A stretch of 64,000 nucleotides of DNA from Nostoc sp. ATCC 43529 (GCA_003326205.1 LWTK01000030.1:301-64300), one strand, 5' to 3'. Counted from the first letter of the stretch, positions 44,414-53,861 are shown. Notes: generated by a model from the letters alone, not told the origin. Made by a program: numbers and translations.

Positions 44414-45084
44414 CCTACTGTCAACTTTTCCCGACAATCTTCTACTGAACTGCGTTGTCGCATGGCATTAACTAAAGCTTCATAGTTAGACCAATTTTCT
44501 TGTAGTAGGGTTTTTGCTTGCAGGGCATGAAACCGCATTTTTTGTTGATTAACTGATTCAGAAAAACCTAAAATTGTCAAGACTTGTATTAACTTATTTT
44601 TATCATCCGCTCCACCCTCAGCATTATTAAAAACTAAGGTTTCCGCAGCAATACCCGCCATCCAAACAGTGCAGTAGCGGTCTAGCATCTGGGCAGTGAT
44701 TTTACCTACTTCTAGTTGAGATGCTAATTCACTATCATCAAAGGTAACGCCGCCTTGTCCACCTTGCCCTTGCTTCCAGGCTTCCCAAGCACTGAGGGTG
44801 TAGCCGGTCACAGGAATACCCAACAGGTGAGCAACTAAGAAATGTCCTGCTTCGTGGTGGATAATGCGATCGCGGTGTTCGCTAGAAAAACCAGCAATCC
44901 AATCTAAAAAGATAGTACCGCCCTTACCTTGTAAGCTAAAGCTGTCAAAAGTCGCTATTCCCAAAATAGCGAAGGTAGCAAGCGCCGGTACTGTTGGCGA
45001 TAAGTTGAAGAATGGCCCCAACAGTGCCGATAGTGTCATGAGAAAGATAGATATTGCAACTAAATTTAGGCTAGTCTTGCTCAT
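44401..45084 (-). CDS. FtsH-like M41 peptidase domain without AAA module
   Basis: The 227-residue membrane protein has two N-terminal hydrophobic segments (about 7-25 and 32-48) and an M41-type zinc site H77-E-A-G-H81; a later Asp in EGGADDKNKL may be the third ligand. There is no AAA ATPase module, unlike FtsH, so it is an ATP-independent relative as found in cyanobacteria and plastids. The final residues (VGNGA) and TAG stop come from the GGGGCATAGGGC repeat. Substrates unknown. Confidence 0.82.
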   Translation of the reverse strand: MSKTSLNLVAISIFLMTLSALLGPFFNLSPTVPALATFAILGIATFDSFSLQGKGGTIFLDWIAGFSSEHRDRIIHHEAGHFLVAHLLGIPVTGYTLSAWEAWKQGQGGQGGVTFDDSELASQLEVGKITAQMLDRYCTVWMAGIAAETLVFNNAEGGADDKNKLIQVLTILGFSESVNQQKMRFHALQAKTLLQENWSNYEALVNAMRQRSSVEDCREKLTVGNGA

Positions 45085-45733
45085 TGAAGGTTTTCTGAGA
45101 ATCTGCTTAATCTTTCTTCATTATGCGCCATGTCTACCACCGGCTACAGTTCGGCTTTGGGATTGGGGACGGAGGGCAGGGGGAAAATAACTATTAAATC
45201 AACAGTCAACAGTCACTTTTACATTTTTTTCAGACCAGAATTTAAATATAAAGTGAAGAATTTTTACAAAAAATAGATACTCTGCATAAAAACAATCAAT
45301 AACCCTGATTCATCATTAGCAGTTTCAAACTATAGATTTTGCAGTTTGCAGACAGATCTTAATGAACACTGTTAATGATGTAATAATTAATAATTCAGGA
45401 GATGAACTTTGCCACCACGCAATTAAGTTAACAAATTACAACATATTACTATATTAAGCTAGATTTTCCAATCATTCTGACTCCTAAATTCTGTTAGCGC
45501 AGCGGGGCGTAGCGCATTCTGAATTATTACAATTTTATTAACTTTTCAGTATTGTATCAAAGTTTCATCAGATGATTTACGACATAGTTATCCTTTAAAA
45601 ATAATCGGATGAGTACTTTTAAAGGGCAATAACAGTTTATCAAATTCAATAACAAGTTTGCTGAGTTAGTTAACTAGGTTTTGGCTAGTTAGCTTACTTA
45701 TTATTTTGCTGATTTTAAACTTCATCAAAATTT
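45085..45733. other. Intergenic region, AT-rich
   Basis: About 650 bases between divergent genes. It contains a short TAGCGCAGCGGGGCGTAGCGCA repeat fragment near 45496-45517 and otherwise AT-rich DNA, probably with the lipoxygenase promoter at its right end. No gene is seen. Confidence 0.45.
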
Positions 45734-47377
45734 ATGAATCCATACCTTCCTCAAAATGATCCTGACCCAACAAAACGCAAGTTTTCTTTAGAGCGTAAGC
45801 TAGAAGAATACGAATTCGATTACAACTTTTTACCGCCGATGGCGATGCTTAAAGATGTACCTGCCGTGGAAAATTTTTCTACCAAGTATATTGCTGAACG
45901 TGCAGTAGAAACGGCAGAACTTCCTCTCAACATGTTGGCTGTTAAAACCCGTAGTTTATGGGACCCTTTGGATGAATTGCAAGACTATGAAGATTATTTT
46001 CCAGTCTTGCCTAAACCTGATGTCATCAAAACATACCAAACTGATGACTCGTTTTGCGAGCAACGGTTGTGTGGGGCAAATCCTATGGCTTTACGCCAAA
46101 TTAAAGAGATGCCTTTAGGCTTTGAGTTTACTATTCAAGAATTGCAAGAAAAGTTTGGGGAATCTATCAATTTGGCAGAAAAACTTGCCAATGGAAATTT
46201 ATATATAACTGATTATAGACCACTTTCATTTGTTAAAGGAGGCACTTACGAAAGAGGTAAAAAGTATTTACCAACACCGTTAGCTTTTTTCTGTTGGCGT
46301 AGTTCTGGTTTTAGCGATCGCGGTCAACTTGTACCTATTGCCATTCAACTCAATCCCGCACTCGGCAAACAAAGTCAATTAATCACACCTTTTGACGATC
46401 CTTTGACTTGGTTTCATGCTAAACTATGCGTTCAAATCGCTGATGCTAACCATCATGAAATGAGTAGCCATCTTTGTCGAACTCACTTTGTTATGGAACC
46501 TTTCGCCATTGTTACAGCTCGGCAATTAGCTGATAATCACCCTCTTAACATATTACTAAAACCCCACTTCCGTTTCATGTTGGCTAATAATGACTTGGGT
46601 CGCAAGCGCTTAGTTAATAGGGGCGGTCCTGTTGATGAATTGCTAGCTGGAACTCTGCAAGAATCATTACAAATTGTTGTCAATGCCTATAAAGAATGGA
46701 GTTTAGATCAATTTGCCTTACCCACGGAAATCAAAAATCGTGGTGTGGATAATCCAGACAACTTGCCTCACTATCCCTATCGAGATGATGGGATGCTCTT
46801 GTGGAATGCCATTAAAAAGTTCGTGTCTGAATATTTGAAGTTATACTACAAAACTCCCGAAGATTTGACAGCAGACTTTGAATTGCAAGCTTGGGCACAG
46901 GAACTAGTTTCTCAATCAGGCGGACGAGTTAAAGGCGTTCCTTCGCGCATTGAAAAATTAGAACAATTAGTTGACATTACTACTGCGGTAATTTTCACTT
47001 GTGGGCCGCAACACGCTGCTGTTAACTATCCACAATATGAATATATGACCTTCATGCCGAATATGCCCCTTGCTGGTTATAAACAAATGACATCAGAAGG
47101 CACTATTCCTGACCGCAAAAGCCTATTATCATTTCTGCCACCCCCTAAGCAAACTGCTGACCAATTGTCAATTTTATTCATCCTCTCAGCTTACCGTTAT
47201 GACAGATTAGGCTATTATGACGATAAATTTGCAGACTCAGAAGCTGAGCAAATTTTAGTTACATTCCACCAAGATTTGACCGAGGTAGAGCGAGAAATTG
47301 AATTGAATAACAAGAGCCGTTTAATCAAGTATGACTATCTCAAACCAAGGCTTGTAACCAATAGCATCAGCATCTAA
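45734..47377 (+). CDS. Lipoxygenase
   Basis: A 547-residue single-domain lipoxygenase, without the PLAT domain of plant enzymes. Iron ligands are visible: H241 and H246 (NHHEMSSHLCRTH), H427 and N431 (GPQHAAVNYPQYEY) and the carboxylate of the C-terminal Ile547 (NSISI). It would dioxygenate polyunsaturated fatty acids to hydroperoxides. Positional and stereo specificity cannot be read safely. Similar short lipoxygenases are known from Nostoc. It is followed by a DUF2945/DUF3140 pair in the same direction after about 220 bp. Confidence 0.95.
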   Translation: MNPYLPQNDPDPTKRKFSLERKLEEYEFDYNFLPPMAMLKDVPAVENFSTKYIAERAVETAELPLNMLAVKTRSLWDPLDELQDYEDYFPVLPKPDVIKTYQTDDSFCEQRLCGANPMALRQIKEMPLGFEFTIQELQEKFGESINLAEKLANGNLYITDYRPLSFVKGGTYERGKKYLPTPLAFFCWRSSGFSDRGQLVPIAIQLNPALGKQSQLITPFDDPLTWFHAKLCVQIADANHHEMSSHLCRTHFVMEPFAIVTARQLADNHPLNILLKPHFRFMLANNDLGRKRLVNRGGPVDELLAGTLQESLQIVVNAYKEWSLDQFALPTEIKNRGVDNPDNLPHYPYRDDGMLLWNAIKKFVSEYLKLYYKTPEDLTADFELQAWAQELVSQSGGRVKGVPSRIEKLEQLVDITTAVIFTCGPQHAAVNYPQYEYMTFMPNMPLAGYKQMTSEGTIPDRKSLLSFLPPPKQTADQLSILFILSAYRYDRLGYYDDKFADSEAEQILVTFHQDLTEVEREIELNNKSRLIKYDYLKPRLVTNSISI

Positions 47378-47600
47378 ATTTAATACCATTTCGGTTTATT
47401 CAACATCTGCAAAACCAGCTACCCAAAGGCTTGAAAATTTTTGCAGATGTTTTTATTTAGTAATTGGCTATCCCTCTTACCTAGCCAAAAGATATAACTT
47501 AACAACAGATGTTTTATCTATCACTAGAATGATGGCTGCTTTTCAAATTGCAGACAGAATGTAACGAGAGTAAGTATAAAACATCAAACAAGAGATGATT

Positions 47601-47816
47601 ATGTCTGAGGAATTTAAAAAAGGCGATCGCGTTGAATGGAAAACTTCACAAGGCGAGACAACTGGCAAAGTAGTGAAGAAAGTTACCTCACCAACAGATA
47701 TTAAAAAGCACCATGTCGCTGCTAGTGAAGATAACCCCCAGTACATAGTCGAAAGCGATAAGACAGGAAAAGAGGCTGCTCACAAGCCTGATGCTCTGAA
47801 AAAAGTAGAAGAGTAA
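47601..47816 (+). CDS. DUF2945 (HVA1-type) small protein
   Basis: A 71-residue basic protein: SEEFKKGDRVEWKTSQGETTGKVVKKVTSP, then NPQYIVESDKTGKEAAHKPDAL. This is the DUF2945 pattern with a small SH3/tudor-like barrel. The start at 47601 is favoured by AAGAG eight bases upstream; the ATG at 47595 lies too close to it. It is nine bases before the DUF3140 gene, an association seen often. Function unknown. Confidence 0.88.
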   Translation: MSEEFKKGDRVEWKTSQGETTGKVVKKVTSPTDIKKHHVAASEDNPQYIVESDKTGKEAAHKPDALKKVEE

Positions 47817-47825
47817 TTCTTAGCC

Positions 47826-48152
47826 ATGAGTAAAGATACTAAATCAGTCATTGATGAATTTCATCAAGCTGTCAATATGACACCAAATGAACTAGAGGCT
47901 TGGCTAGATACAGATGAGTCACAAAGTGTCGGACAAAAAGATGGCGACGACGAGTCGATTGGTCATAAATCCGGGCGGCGGATTATCGAATTGTTAGAGA
48001 AAAAAGATAACTATAATGACGACGACCTCTCACACATGAAGAAAGTTGTTAGTTACGTTCACCGTCATAGCGCACAGCAACCATCAGGCGATGTCAAACA
48101 TACGCGTTGGTACTACTCTTTAAAGAATTGGGGACACGACCCACTCAAGTGA
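47826..48152 (+). CDS. DUF3140 protein
   Basis: A 108-residue protein with the DUF3140 pattern: FHQAVNMTPNELEAWLDTDES, IGHKSGRRIIELLEKK, MKKVVSYVHRHSAQQPS, TRWYYSLKNWGHDP. It is hydrophilic and helical, and may bind DNA. It is co-transcribed with the DUF2945 gene just upstream. Function is not established. Confidence 0.88.
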   Translation: MSKDTKSVIDEFHQAVNMTPNELEAWLDTDESQSVGQKDGDDESIGHKSGRRIIELLEKKDNYNDDDLSHMKKVVSYVHRHSAQQPSGDVKHTRWYYSLKNWGHDPLK

Positions 48153-48224
48153 AGTAGATCATAAACGGCCGCAAACAGCACCTTGGTTATACCAATTTGA
48201 AAAAAGAATGTGACAGACGTATCG

Positions 48225-48252
48225 TAGGGGCGCAAAGCTTTGCGCCCCTACA
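48225..48252. repeat. 28-bp perfect palindrome (dispersed repeat)
   Basis: GTAGGGGCGCAAAG followed directly by its complement, then AGATTTTTG. It lies between convergent genes and could also act as a terminator. Confidence 0.8.
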
Positions 48253-48354
48253 GATTTTTGATGTGTTGCAAAGATTTTTTGAAATAGTATTATTTTTACG
48301 ATAAACCAAGGGCGAACAGAACTTTACTTTGGGTTTTATCTGTAAGGAAGACCA

Positions 48355-49977
48355 TTAAACAATAGCGGATTTACTGAGAATAACTTCCAATCTATTCTGT
48401 ATCTGCTCAAGTTCTTGACACTTTTGGTCAATCCAGGCTTTTTCAGCCTCACGTTGTTCCAACGTTTCGTTGTGGGCTTTTTCCTGCTGTTCGAGCAGAT
48501 TTTCATAAAGTGCGATCGCTTGTGCGATTACTCGACTAGCTGATTCAACTCGTTTGTCAAAGACTGAACCAACAATTTCATTTAATTTATCAGAGAATTT
48601 CTCCATTGATTCATCAAATTTTTGAAATCCTAATTCAAAAATTTTTCCCTTTATTTGGTCTTTTAGTCCATCAAAATCTAGCATTCCAAAACCAAACGAA
48701 CCCGCAATTGCAGCAGCTAAACTTGCAACAATTACGGCAATAAAACCGACTCCTGTAAATACTATTAATCCAGCAGCTAAAGCACCACCTATTCCAACAC
48801 CACCGCCAATTCCTCCCAGACCCATAAAGTCATCATTTATACCATTTATTGAAAGTTGAAGCTGTTGACTGAGATTTGTTTGTATATGTTCGTCAAGGCT
48901 TTTAAATTGACCTTGGATTGCATCTAGCTCATACGCAATACTAGTATCTAAATACTTAAGATTTTTTTGTAAAATTACATCTTTAAGTTTCGTATTTCCC
49001 CATTCGTCTATTTCCTTTGACAAGTCTCTAATAAATTGATTTGTGTAATCATGAATGAGTTTGTCTTGGCTCCAAACAGGGCTGTGTTCAGAATACCAGT
49101 GTTGGCTTTTTTCAGCCATGCGATCGCCTAATCCTTCATACCATTGATCCCAAGATTCAGCAGCTTCTTCAAATACTGTGCCTATCGCTTGAGATGCCAA
49201 TAGTCGAATCTTGACATCACGTCCACTAGCTTCTCCTATTTTTTCTAAAATTTTTTGCTTTTCTGCTTCAGAAATTTGAATTTTTCCATCTAAAGTATTC
49301 TGCGATTGATATAGCCCATCTAAACCTTTTTCGATGACTTGATTTATTTGACTGATAGAATGTTTAATTTTTACTATTCCACTATCAAACGTCAAAAACT
49401 TTTCAATAGACTCGGTAAACTTTTGAAAGCCTTTTAAATACTCATCTTCAGTTCCTTGTAAAATTGCATCTAGCGCAGCTTGAGCAGATATAAAATGAAC
49501 CCGATTTTCACCTGTAATTATAGGCTTTTGACCTTGTACAAATCTTTCGATCCTCTGTTGTACTTGCTCACGTCCCTTTTCACTACGAACTAAATCTATG
49601 AAATTTCCTACTATAAAAATATTATTAGCAGGTACGTTTTCTTTACCATGATTTAATTGAATTCTCACATCATGGAGTAAATCGCGTTCTACCTGAGTTA
49701 TCGGACGCGAAGCATTAGTTAGAAATATCACTGCATCAGTATCCTTCAGCAGTTTTTGAGTAATGGCAGTGCGGTCAGGGTGTTCGTTTAATCCTGGAGA
49801 ATCTACAATTTCTACCCCACTACTACATAACTCTAAATCAGGATGCTCAAAAACAATTTCATCAATTTCATCATGTGCTAATTCCTCACTCAGGCATCCA
49901 AGTGCTGCATCTTCTGAAATTGTCGCTTTTAGTTGATAATCCTCAAAAGGAATTTCTTCTTCCCGCCCATCTTTATA
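48355..49977 (-). pseudogene. 5'-truncated dynamin-like GTPase
   Basis: The frame is open from just after a TGA at 49978-49980 to the stop at 48355 (541 codons). It has the GTPase G3 motif (VEIVDSPGLNEHPDRT), G4-like region (NNIFIVGNFIDLVRSE) and long helical stalk, with a hydrophobic Gly-rich segment (GIGGALAAGLIVFTGVGFIAVIVASLAAA) for membrane insertion. The G1 P-loop (GxxxxGKS) and G2 are absent and the frame lacks an ATG at its beginning, so about 80 N-terminal residues are lost. The shorter reading from GTG 49731 would also lack G3. It is most likely a dead gene. Confidence 0.75.
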
Positions 49978-50064
49978 TCAGACCTAACTATTGCTAATCT
50001 TTTTCACTACTTCAATATTAGAGATGAATCGGAGGATGAAACAGAAATAGATTCAGATAACTAA
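49933..50064 (+). pseudogene. Possible orphan C-terminal fragment, opposite strand
   Basis: The segment from about 49972 encodes FISDLTIANLFHYFNIRDES and ends in an acidic tail before TAA at 50062-50064. A terminator in the right orientation follows at 50101. It abuts the broken 5' end of the dynamin-like gene, so both may mark one deletion junction. Family not recognised. Confidence 0.3.
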
Positions 50065-50100
50065 AACACTAAGTCAATCTTGTAAATAATTATTTCTCTC

Positions 50101-50126
50101 AAGTCCGCAAATGCGGACTTTATTGT
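50101..50126 (+). terminator. Rho-independent terminator-like hairpin
   Basis: AAGTCCGC-AAAT-GCGGACTT followed by TATTGT. On the + strand there is no intact gene before it, only the fragment ending at 50064. It might also serve purU from the other side, but it lacks a T-run there. Confidence 0.65.
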
Positions 50127-50158
50127 ATAATGAAAATTAGTTTTGCTCAAATGCAAAA

Positions 50159-51013
50159 TCACTCAAATACTACTGTCCTATTTCCATAGACTAAGACACG
50201 ATTTTGTAAATGCGATCGCACTGCTCTTGCTAATACAACTCGCTCTAAATCTTTGCCCTTTCTCACCAAATCTTCCACTTCATCGCGGTGACTGACTCGC
50301 ACCACATCCTGTTCGATAATTGGCCCTGCATCTAAATCAGGAGTGGCATAATGGGCAGTCGCACCAATAATTTTTACACCCCTTTCAAAAGCTCGGTGAT
50401 AAGGGTTTGCTCCTACAAAAGCTGGTAAAAATGAGTGATGAATATTGATAATTTGCGGAAATTGTTTAATAAAATCTGCACTTACAATCTGCATGTATTT
50501 CGCTAATACAACTAAATCGATTTTGTATTGGCGGAGTAATTCTAGTTGTTGAATTTCTTGTTCGAGTTTGCTTTCTTTAGTAATGGGAATATGTTTGTAG
50601 TCAATACCAAATTGGTCTGCTACAACTTTTAAACTAGAATGATTGCTGATAATTAAAGGAATTTCAGCGATAAATTCTTTAGCACGTTGTCGCCAAATCA
50701 AGTCAAATAAACAATGGTCTTGGCGACTTACCCAAATAGCAATTCGGGGTACAGTATCAGAAAAATGTAGTTCCCATTTAGCCTCTAAAGGTTGAGCGAT
50801 CGCATTAAAAGCCGGTGCAATAAACTCTCGTGGTAAATTGAACCCATCTAACTGCCATTCAATGCGGGTGAGGAATAACCCAGCAGCAAAATCTGTGTGC
50901 TGATCTGCATGGATAATATTACCACCATTAGAATAGATAAAATTGGCAAATTTGGCCACTAGTCCCCGTTGATCGGGGCACGAAATTAGCAATGTTGCTG
51001 TCGGATTGGTCAT
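50159..51013 (-). CDS. purU: Formyltetrahydrofolate deformylase
   Basis: The 284-residue enzyme hydrolyses 10-formyl-THF to THF and formate, supplying formate for purine synthesis. An N-terminal ACT domain (ATLLISCPDQRGLVAKFANFIY, residues 5-80) precedes a formyltransferase-type catalytic domain (about 90-284; IAIWVSRQDHCLFDLIWR, ANPYHRAFERGVKIIGATAHY with the conserved Asn/His/Asp set, DLDAGPIIEQDVVRVSH). Full length. Confidence 0.96.
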   Translation of the reverse strand: MTNPTATLLISCPDQRGLVAKFANFIYSNGGNIIHADQHTDFAAGLFLTRIEWQLDGFNLPREFIAPAFNAIAQPLEAKWELHFSDTVPRIAIWVSRQDHCLFDLIWRQRAKEFIAEIPLIISNHSSLKVVADQFGIDYKHIPITKESKLEQEIQQLELLRQYKIDLVVLAKYMQIVSADFIKQFPQIINIHHSFLPAFVGANPYHRAFERGVKIIGATAHYATPDLDAGPIIEQDVVRVSHRDEVEDLVRKGKDLERVVLARAVRSHLQNRVLVYGNRTVVFE

Positions 51014-51046
51014 ACAGTTTTATATTTTAAATTTTAGATTATAGAT

Positions 51047-51115
51047 CAATATGGTTCAGATAAGCCCAAAACCCTCATGTAGAGAGGCGATAAATCGCGT
51101 CTTCTCTAGACCAAT
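51047..51115 (-). mobile_element. Truncated CAATACG-family element, copy C
   Basis: Reverse-oriented relative of copy A, starting with CAATATGGTTCAGATAAG and running through the GAGGCGATAAATCGCGTCT hairpin to GACCAAT. There a TAAGTAG-family element interrupts it; the sequence after that element resumes with TATCT, as in copy A, and then diverges. Confidence 0.75.
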
Positions 51116-51245
51116 TAAGTAGGTAGACATAATTAAATGTAAGATTGGAGCTTTGTTCGTAGTCAGCGATTTATCGCTCTTAACAGATGTTTTAAGGACT
51201 AAAGTCCATACTACGAACTTTAGTTTAATTGAGTCCTTCTACTTA
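51116..51245 (+). mobile_element. MITE-like element, TAAGTAG family, copy 3 (nested)
   Basis: A 130-bp copy almost identical to 8202-8331, inserted in copy C of the CAATACG family. Removing it with one TA restores GACCAATTATCT, the sequence present in copy A, which demonstrates insertion at a TA dinucleotide. Confidence 0.88.
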
Positions 51246-51292
51246 TCTTTTTTCAAATTTGTATAACTTAAAAAAAATAGCCATATTTGAAG

Positions 51293-51318
51293 TAGGGGCT
51301 AACACGTGTTAGCCCCTA
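51293..51318. repeat. 26-bp perfect palindrome
   Basis: TAGGGGCTAACAC followed by its exact complement GTGTTAGCCCCTA. It lies just beyond the stop of the DUF4340 gene on the minus strand and may be a dispersed repeat used as a terminator. Confidence 0.75.
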
Positions 51319-51358
51319 TTGAAGGTTATATTAACAGACAGGAGAACTCTATGATTGC

Positions 51359-52021
51359 CTATTTGGCATTTGTCGGAATCGGTAGAGGCAGATTGCTTGG
51401 CAAAGGTGTTGATTTAACATTACTTTCGGATTGTTTCCACTCGGATAATTCGCGATTTACGGCCTTTTCAAAATCTATAGGTACCAATAGCACATTTACA
51501 TTGCCATCAGGTTTTGTAGGCGAGTCAGTTTGAGCATATAAAAAAACCGCGTTAAAGTTATGTTTTCCTAAAATTAATTGATGCCTTTGCTGATTTTTCA
51601 GGGTAATATTAATAGTTGCTTGTGGTTGATCTAAAGCGAATTGTCCAAGTTGATTTGCTGGAGTTGGCAAAGTGCGTAGTTTACCGCCGTAGGCATCGCT
51701 CTTACCTTTAACCAACAAATCCATCAAATAAGAAACAATAGCGTCATTTGCTGGTTCTGATATCGGAGATTTAATTAGCCATTTGGGGTTATTAGATTGA
51801 TTGTTACGTTCCAAATTCAGAGTGAGTTTTTTTGTCTTTACTGTTAAAGCCTGCACATCATCTTCAGCAAAAGAGAAAATTTGCTGCTTTTGCTCTTTAA
51901 TTTCTTGTCGCTGAGTGGCACCTTTAATTTCATAGAAGTAAACAAAACTGCCTAAACCCAGCGCTAGTAATACCAAAATTAAAGTTGTTCGTGGCAATTT
52001 CATTTTTTTGTCATTAGTCAT
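51359..52021 (-). CDS. DUF4340 protein, part of Gld-type ABC operon
   Basis: A 220-residue protein with an N-terminal membrane anchor (KLPRTTLILVLLALGLGSFVYFYEI) and a DUF4340 domain outside (LTLNLERNNQSNNPKWLIKSP, ISEPANDAIVSYLMDLL, QFALDQPQATINITLKN). The first six residues come from an ATGACTAATGAC repeat, so ATG at 52003 (MKLPRTT) may be the original start. It lies downstream of the GldG-like gene in the usual order. Function in the transporter is not known. Confidence 0.85.
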   Translation of the reverse strand: MTNDKKMKLPRTTLILVLLALGLGSFVYFYEIKGATQRQEIKEQKQQIFSFAEDDVQALTVKTKKLTLNLERNNQSNNPKWLIKSPISEPANDAIVSYLMDLLVKGKSDAYGGKLRTLPTPANQLGQFALDQPQATINITLKNQQRHQLILGKHNFNAVFLYAQTDSPTKPDGNVNVLLVPIDFEKAVNRELSEWKQSESNVKSTPLPSNLPLPIPTNAK

Positions 52022-52074
52022 TAGTCATTGGTCATTAGTCATTGGTCATTTCTCTCCATCTCCCCACTCCTTTT

Positions 52075-53754
52075 TTACCTTCGTTTCCACCAGAGAATAA
52101 CTGCTGCCGCAAATCCGCTGAGGGGTAAAAGTAATAAAGATGACAGTGTTAAAACATTGGCTTGGGTACTTGTTAGAGTTATCCGGCGATTTTTCGGTTC
52201 TTTGGGGCGAATAGAAAGGGGCTGCTTATCTTGTTGATTCAGCCAAGTAACTGAGTTGAGAAATACATCTCCATTTAGTTGCCTATCAAACAACCCATCG
52301 GTGGCAAAGTTAGAATTTCCGAAAACGACCAACCTTGACTCGGTGGGTGTTTGAGATGAAGGAGATGGGGAAGTGGGGGAAGTTTTGTTTTGGGTGGTTG
52401 GTGATGGTAGTGGTGTAGGCGTGGGGGAAGTTTTGTTTTGGGTGGTTGGTGATGGTAGTGGTGTAGGCGTAGGTGTAGGGGAAGTAGATTTGGGTGTTTG
52501 TTTTCTTGTTAAGGCAACGCCTAAAATCAGAGGCCCTCTAAGGTCTTTATCTGGATTAAATTCCAATTTATCGCTTTCTAGGTCGCTTTCTGCCCAGCTA
52601 AGGGGATATTGTTTGGTTCGCAGTAGAGGAGTGGCTTCGATACCGGGTACAGATGTAATTTCCAGAGGTCGGGCAATGGGATAAAAAGAAATATCGTTGC
52701 GGAAATCTTTGGTAATGGGATGTTGTCCGTATTCTGTCACCAAGGGTGCAGCAGGGCCAAGTCCCACGACGTTTTCACTTGAAACATCCACTGCTAAACG
52801 ATTATCCAAACGAACGCCCCACTCTTTTAGTAAGCTGTCAAGTTTAGGATCGGTATTAGGATCGATCATCAGCAGCAAGTTACCACCTCGATTCAGATAT
52901 TCTTGCAATGCTTTGACTTCGGCTTCAAACAGTCCTCGCTTGGGGCTAGAGACTATGACCACAGCTGCATCTTGAGGAACTTTTGAGTTTTCTACTAGAC
53001 TCAGCGGTTCTGTTATGTAATTTTTGTCTTTTAATCCTTCAATTGCTTGTGATATTGCACCTTTAGCTGGTGAAAGTTGGCTTTCGCCGTGACCTTGGAG
53101 TAAGTAAATTTTGGTTGATGTTGAACTTGTTAGTTTTTGTAGCCGACTAGTTAATCTGATTTCTGAAAGCCGTTCATTTTGATTGAGTGTTTGTACTAAT
53201 TCTCTTTTATCCCCATATTCTAAATAAACTTCGCCATAATCTTTAGCACCAATTTTTTCTGCCACTCCTGGTCTAGCTTGGGGATCGACATATTCAAAAT
53301 TAAACTTTGAACTTTGTCGGCGATAATTTTCTAATAATTGCAAGTCTTGGGGATTCTGGTTAATATCAAACACCCAGATTTTAACTGGCTGTGGCAGGGC
53401 TTTCACCAATTCCCGCGACTGAGGTGCAAGGGTGAATAATTGAGTTTCTGTTAAATCTGCCCGCAAGTGATAGCGAGTTCCCAAAAAGTTAATTAATCCC
53501 AAAATTGTTAAGACTGCTAAAGTTGCCACCAAGGCATTAGTTCCAGCTTGGGTAGAACGGCGCTTCCATAAATTAGTTTGGTAGCTTTGCCATATTATCC
53601 ACGATGCAATAATGGCAATTCCCGCAATCAAGAATGCTAGTGAAATTAATCCCCACTGTTCAGAGACTAACCCTACTGTTAACCCCACAGTAACTAAGAA
53701 TGGGCCTAGCCAAAACAGATATTTCCACAGTTTTTTCTTTGCAACTATCTTCAT
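52075..53754 (-). CDS. GldG-type ABC transporter auxiliary protein
   Basis: The 559-residue protein begins with two or three membrane helices (10-55, 75-90) followed by a large extracytoplasmic ABC_transp_aux region (QPVKIWVFDINQNPQDLQLL, TKIYLLQGHGESQLSPAKGA, NRGGNLLLMIDPNTDPKL) and a final helix before WWKRR. A Pro/Thr/Ser linker near 420-475 contains a nearly exact duplication of TPTPLPSPTTQNKTSP, also exact in DNA (52373-52480). It belongs with the permease and ATPase genes upstream. Transport substrate unknown. Confidence 0.88.
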   Translation of the reverse strand: MKIVAKKKLWKYLFWLGPFLVTVGLTVGLVSEQWGLISLAFLIAGIAIIASWIIWQSYQTNLWKRRSTQAGTNALVATLAVLTILGLINFLGTRYHLRADLTETQLFTLAPQSRELVKALPQPVKIWVFDINQNPQDLQLLENYRRQSSKFNFEYVDPQARPGVAEKIGAKDYGEVYLEYGDKRELVQTLNQNERLSEIRLTSRLQKLTSSTSTKIYLLQGHGESQLSPAKGAISQAIEGLKDKNYITEPLSLVENSKVPQDAAVVIVSSPKRGLFEAEVKALQEYLNRGGNLLLMIDPNTDPKLDSLLKEWGVRLDNRLAVDVSSENVVGLGPAAPLVTEYGQHPITKDFRNDISFYPIARPLEITSVPGIEATPLLRTKQYPLSWAESDLESDKLEFNPDKDLRGPLILGVALTRKQTPKSTSPTPTPTPLPSPTTQNKTSPTPTPLPSPTTQNKTSPTSPSPSSQTPTESRLVVFGNSNFATDGLFDRQLNGDVFLNSVTWLNQQDKQPLSIRPKEPKNRRITLTSTQANVLTLSSLLLLPLSGFAAAVILWWKRR

Positions 53755-53757
53755 AAT

Positions 53758-53860
53758 GATTTGTCATTTGTCATTTGTCATTTGTCATTTGTCATTTGTC
53801 ATTTGTCATTTGTCATTGGTCATTGGGCATTGGGCATTGGTCATTGGGCATTGGTGCTTG
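53758..53860. repeat. ATTTGTC heptamer array (STRR)
   Basis: About eight tandem TCATTTG units, then CATTGGGCATTGG-type variants. Related ATGACTAATGAC and AATGACAAAGGAC runs occur at 52015-52050 and 54318-54366. They separate genes of the ABC operon, and the stop codon of the four-helix gene falls in this array. Confidence 0.88.
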
Positions 53861-53861
53861 G

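Noticed and set aside
49731..49733. GTG at 49731 as start of the GTPase-like protein
   Set aside because: Upstream codons in the same frame encode the G3 motif DSPG and family-typical sequence, so this position is internal to a truncated gene.
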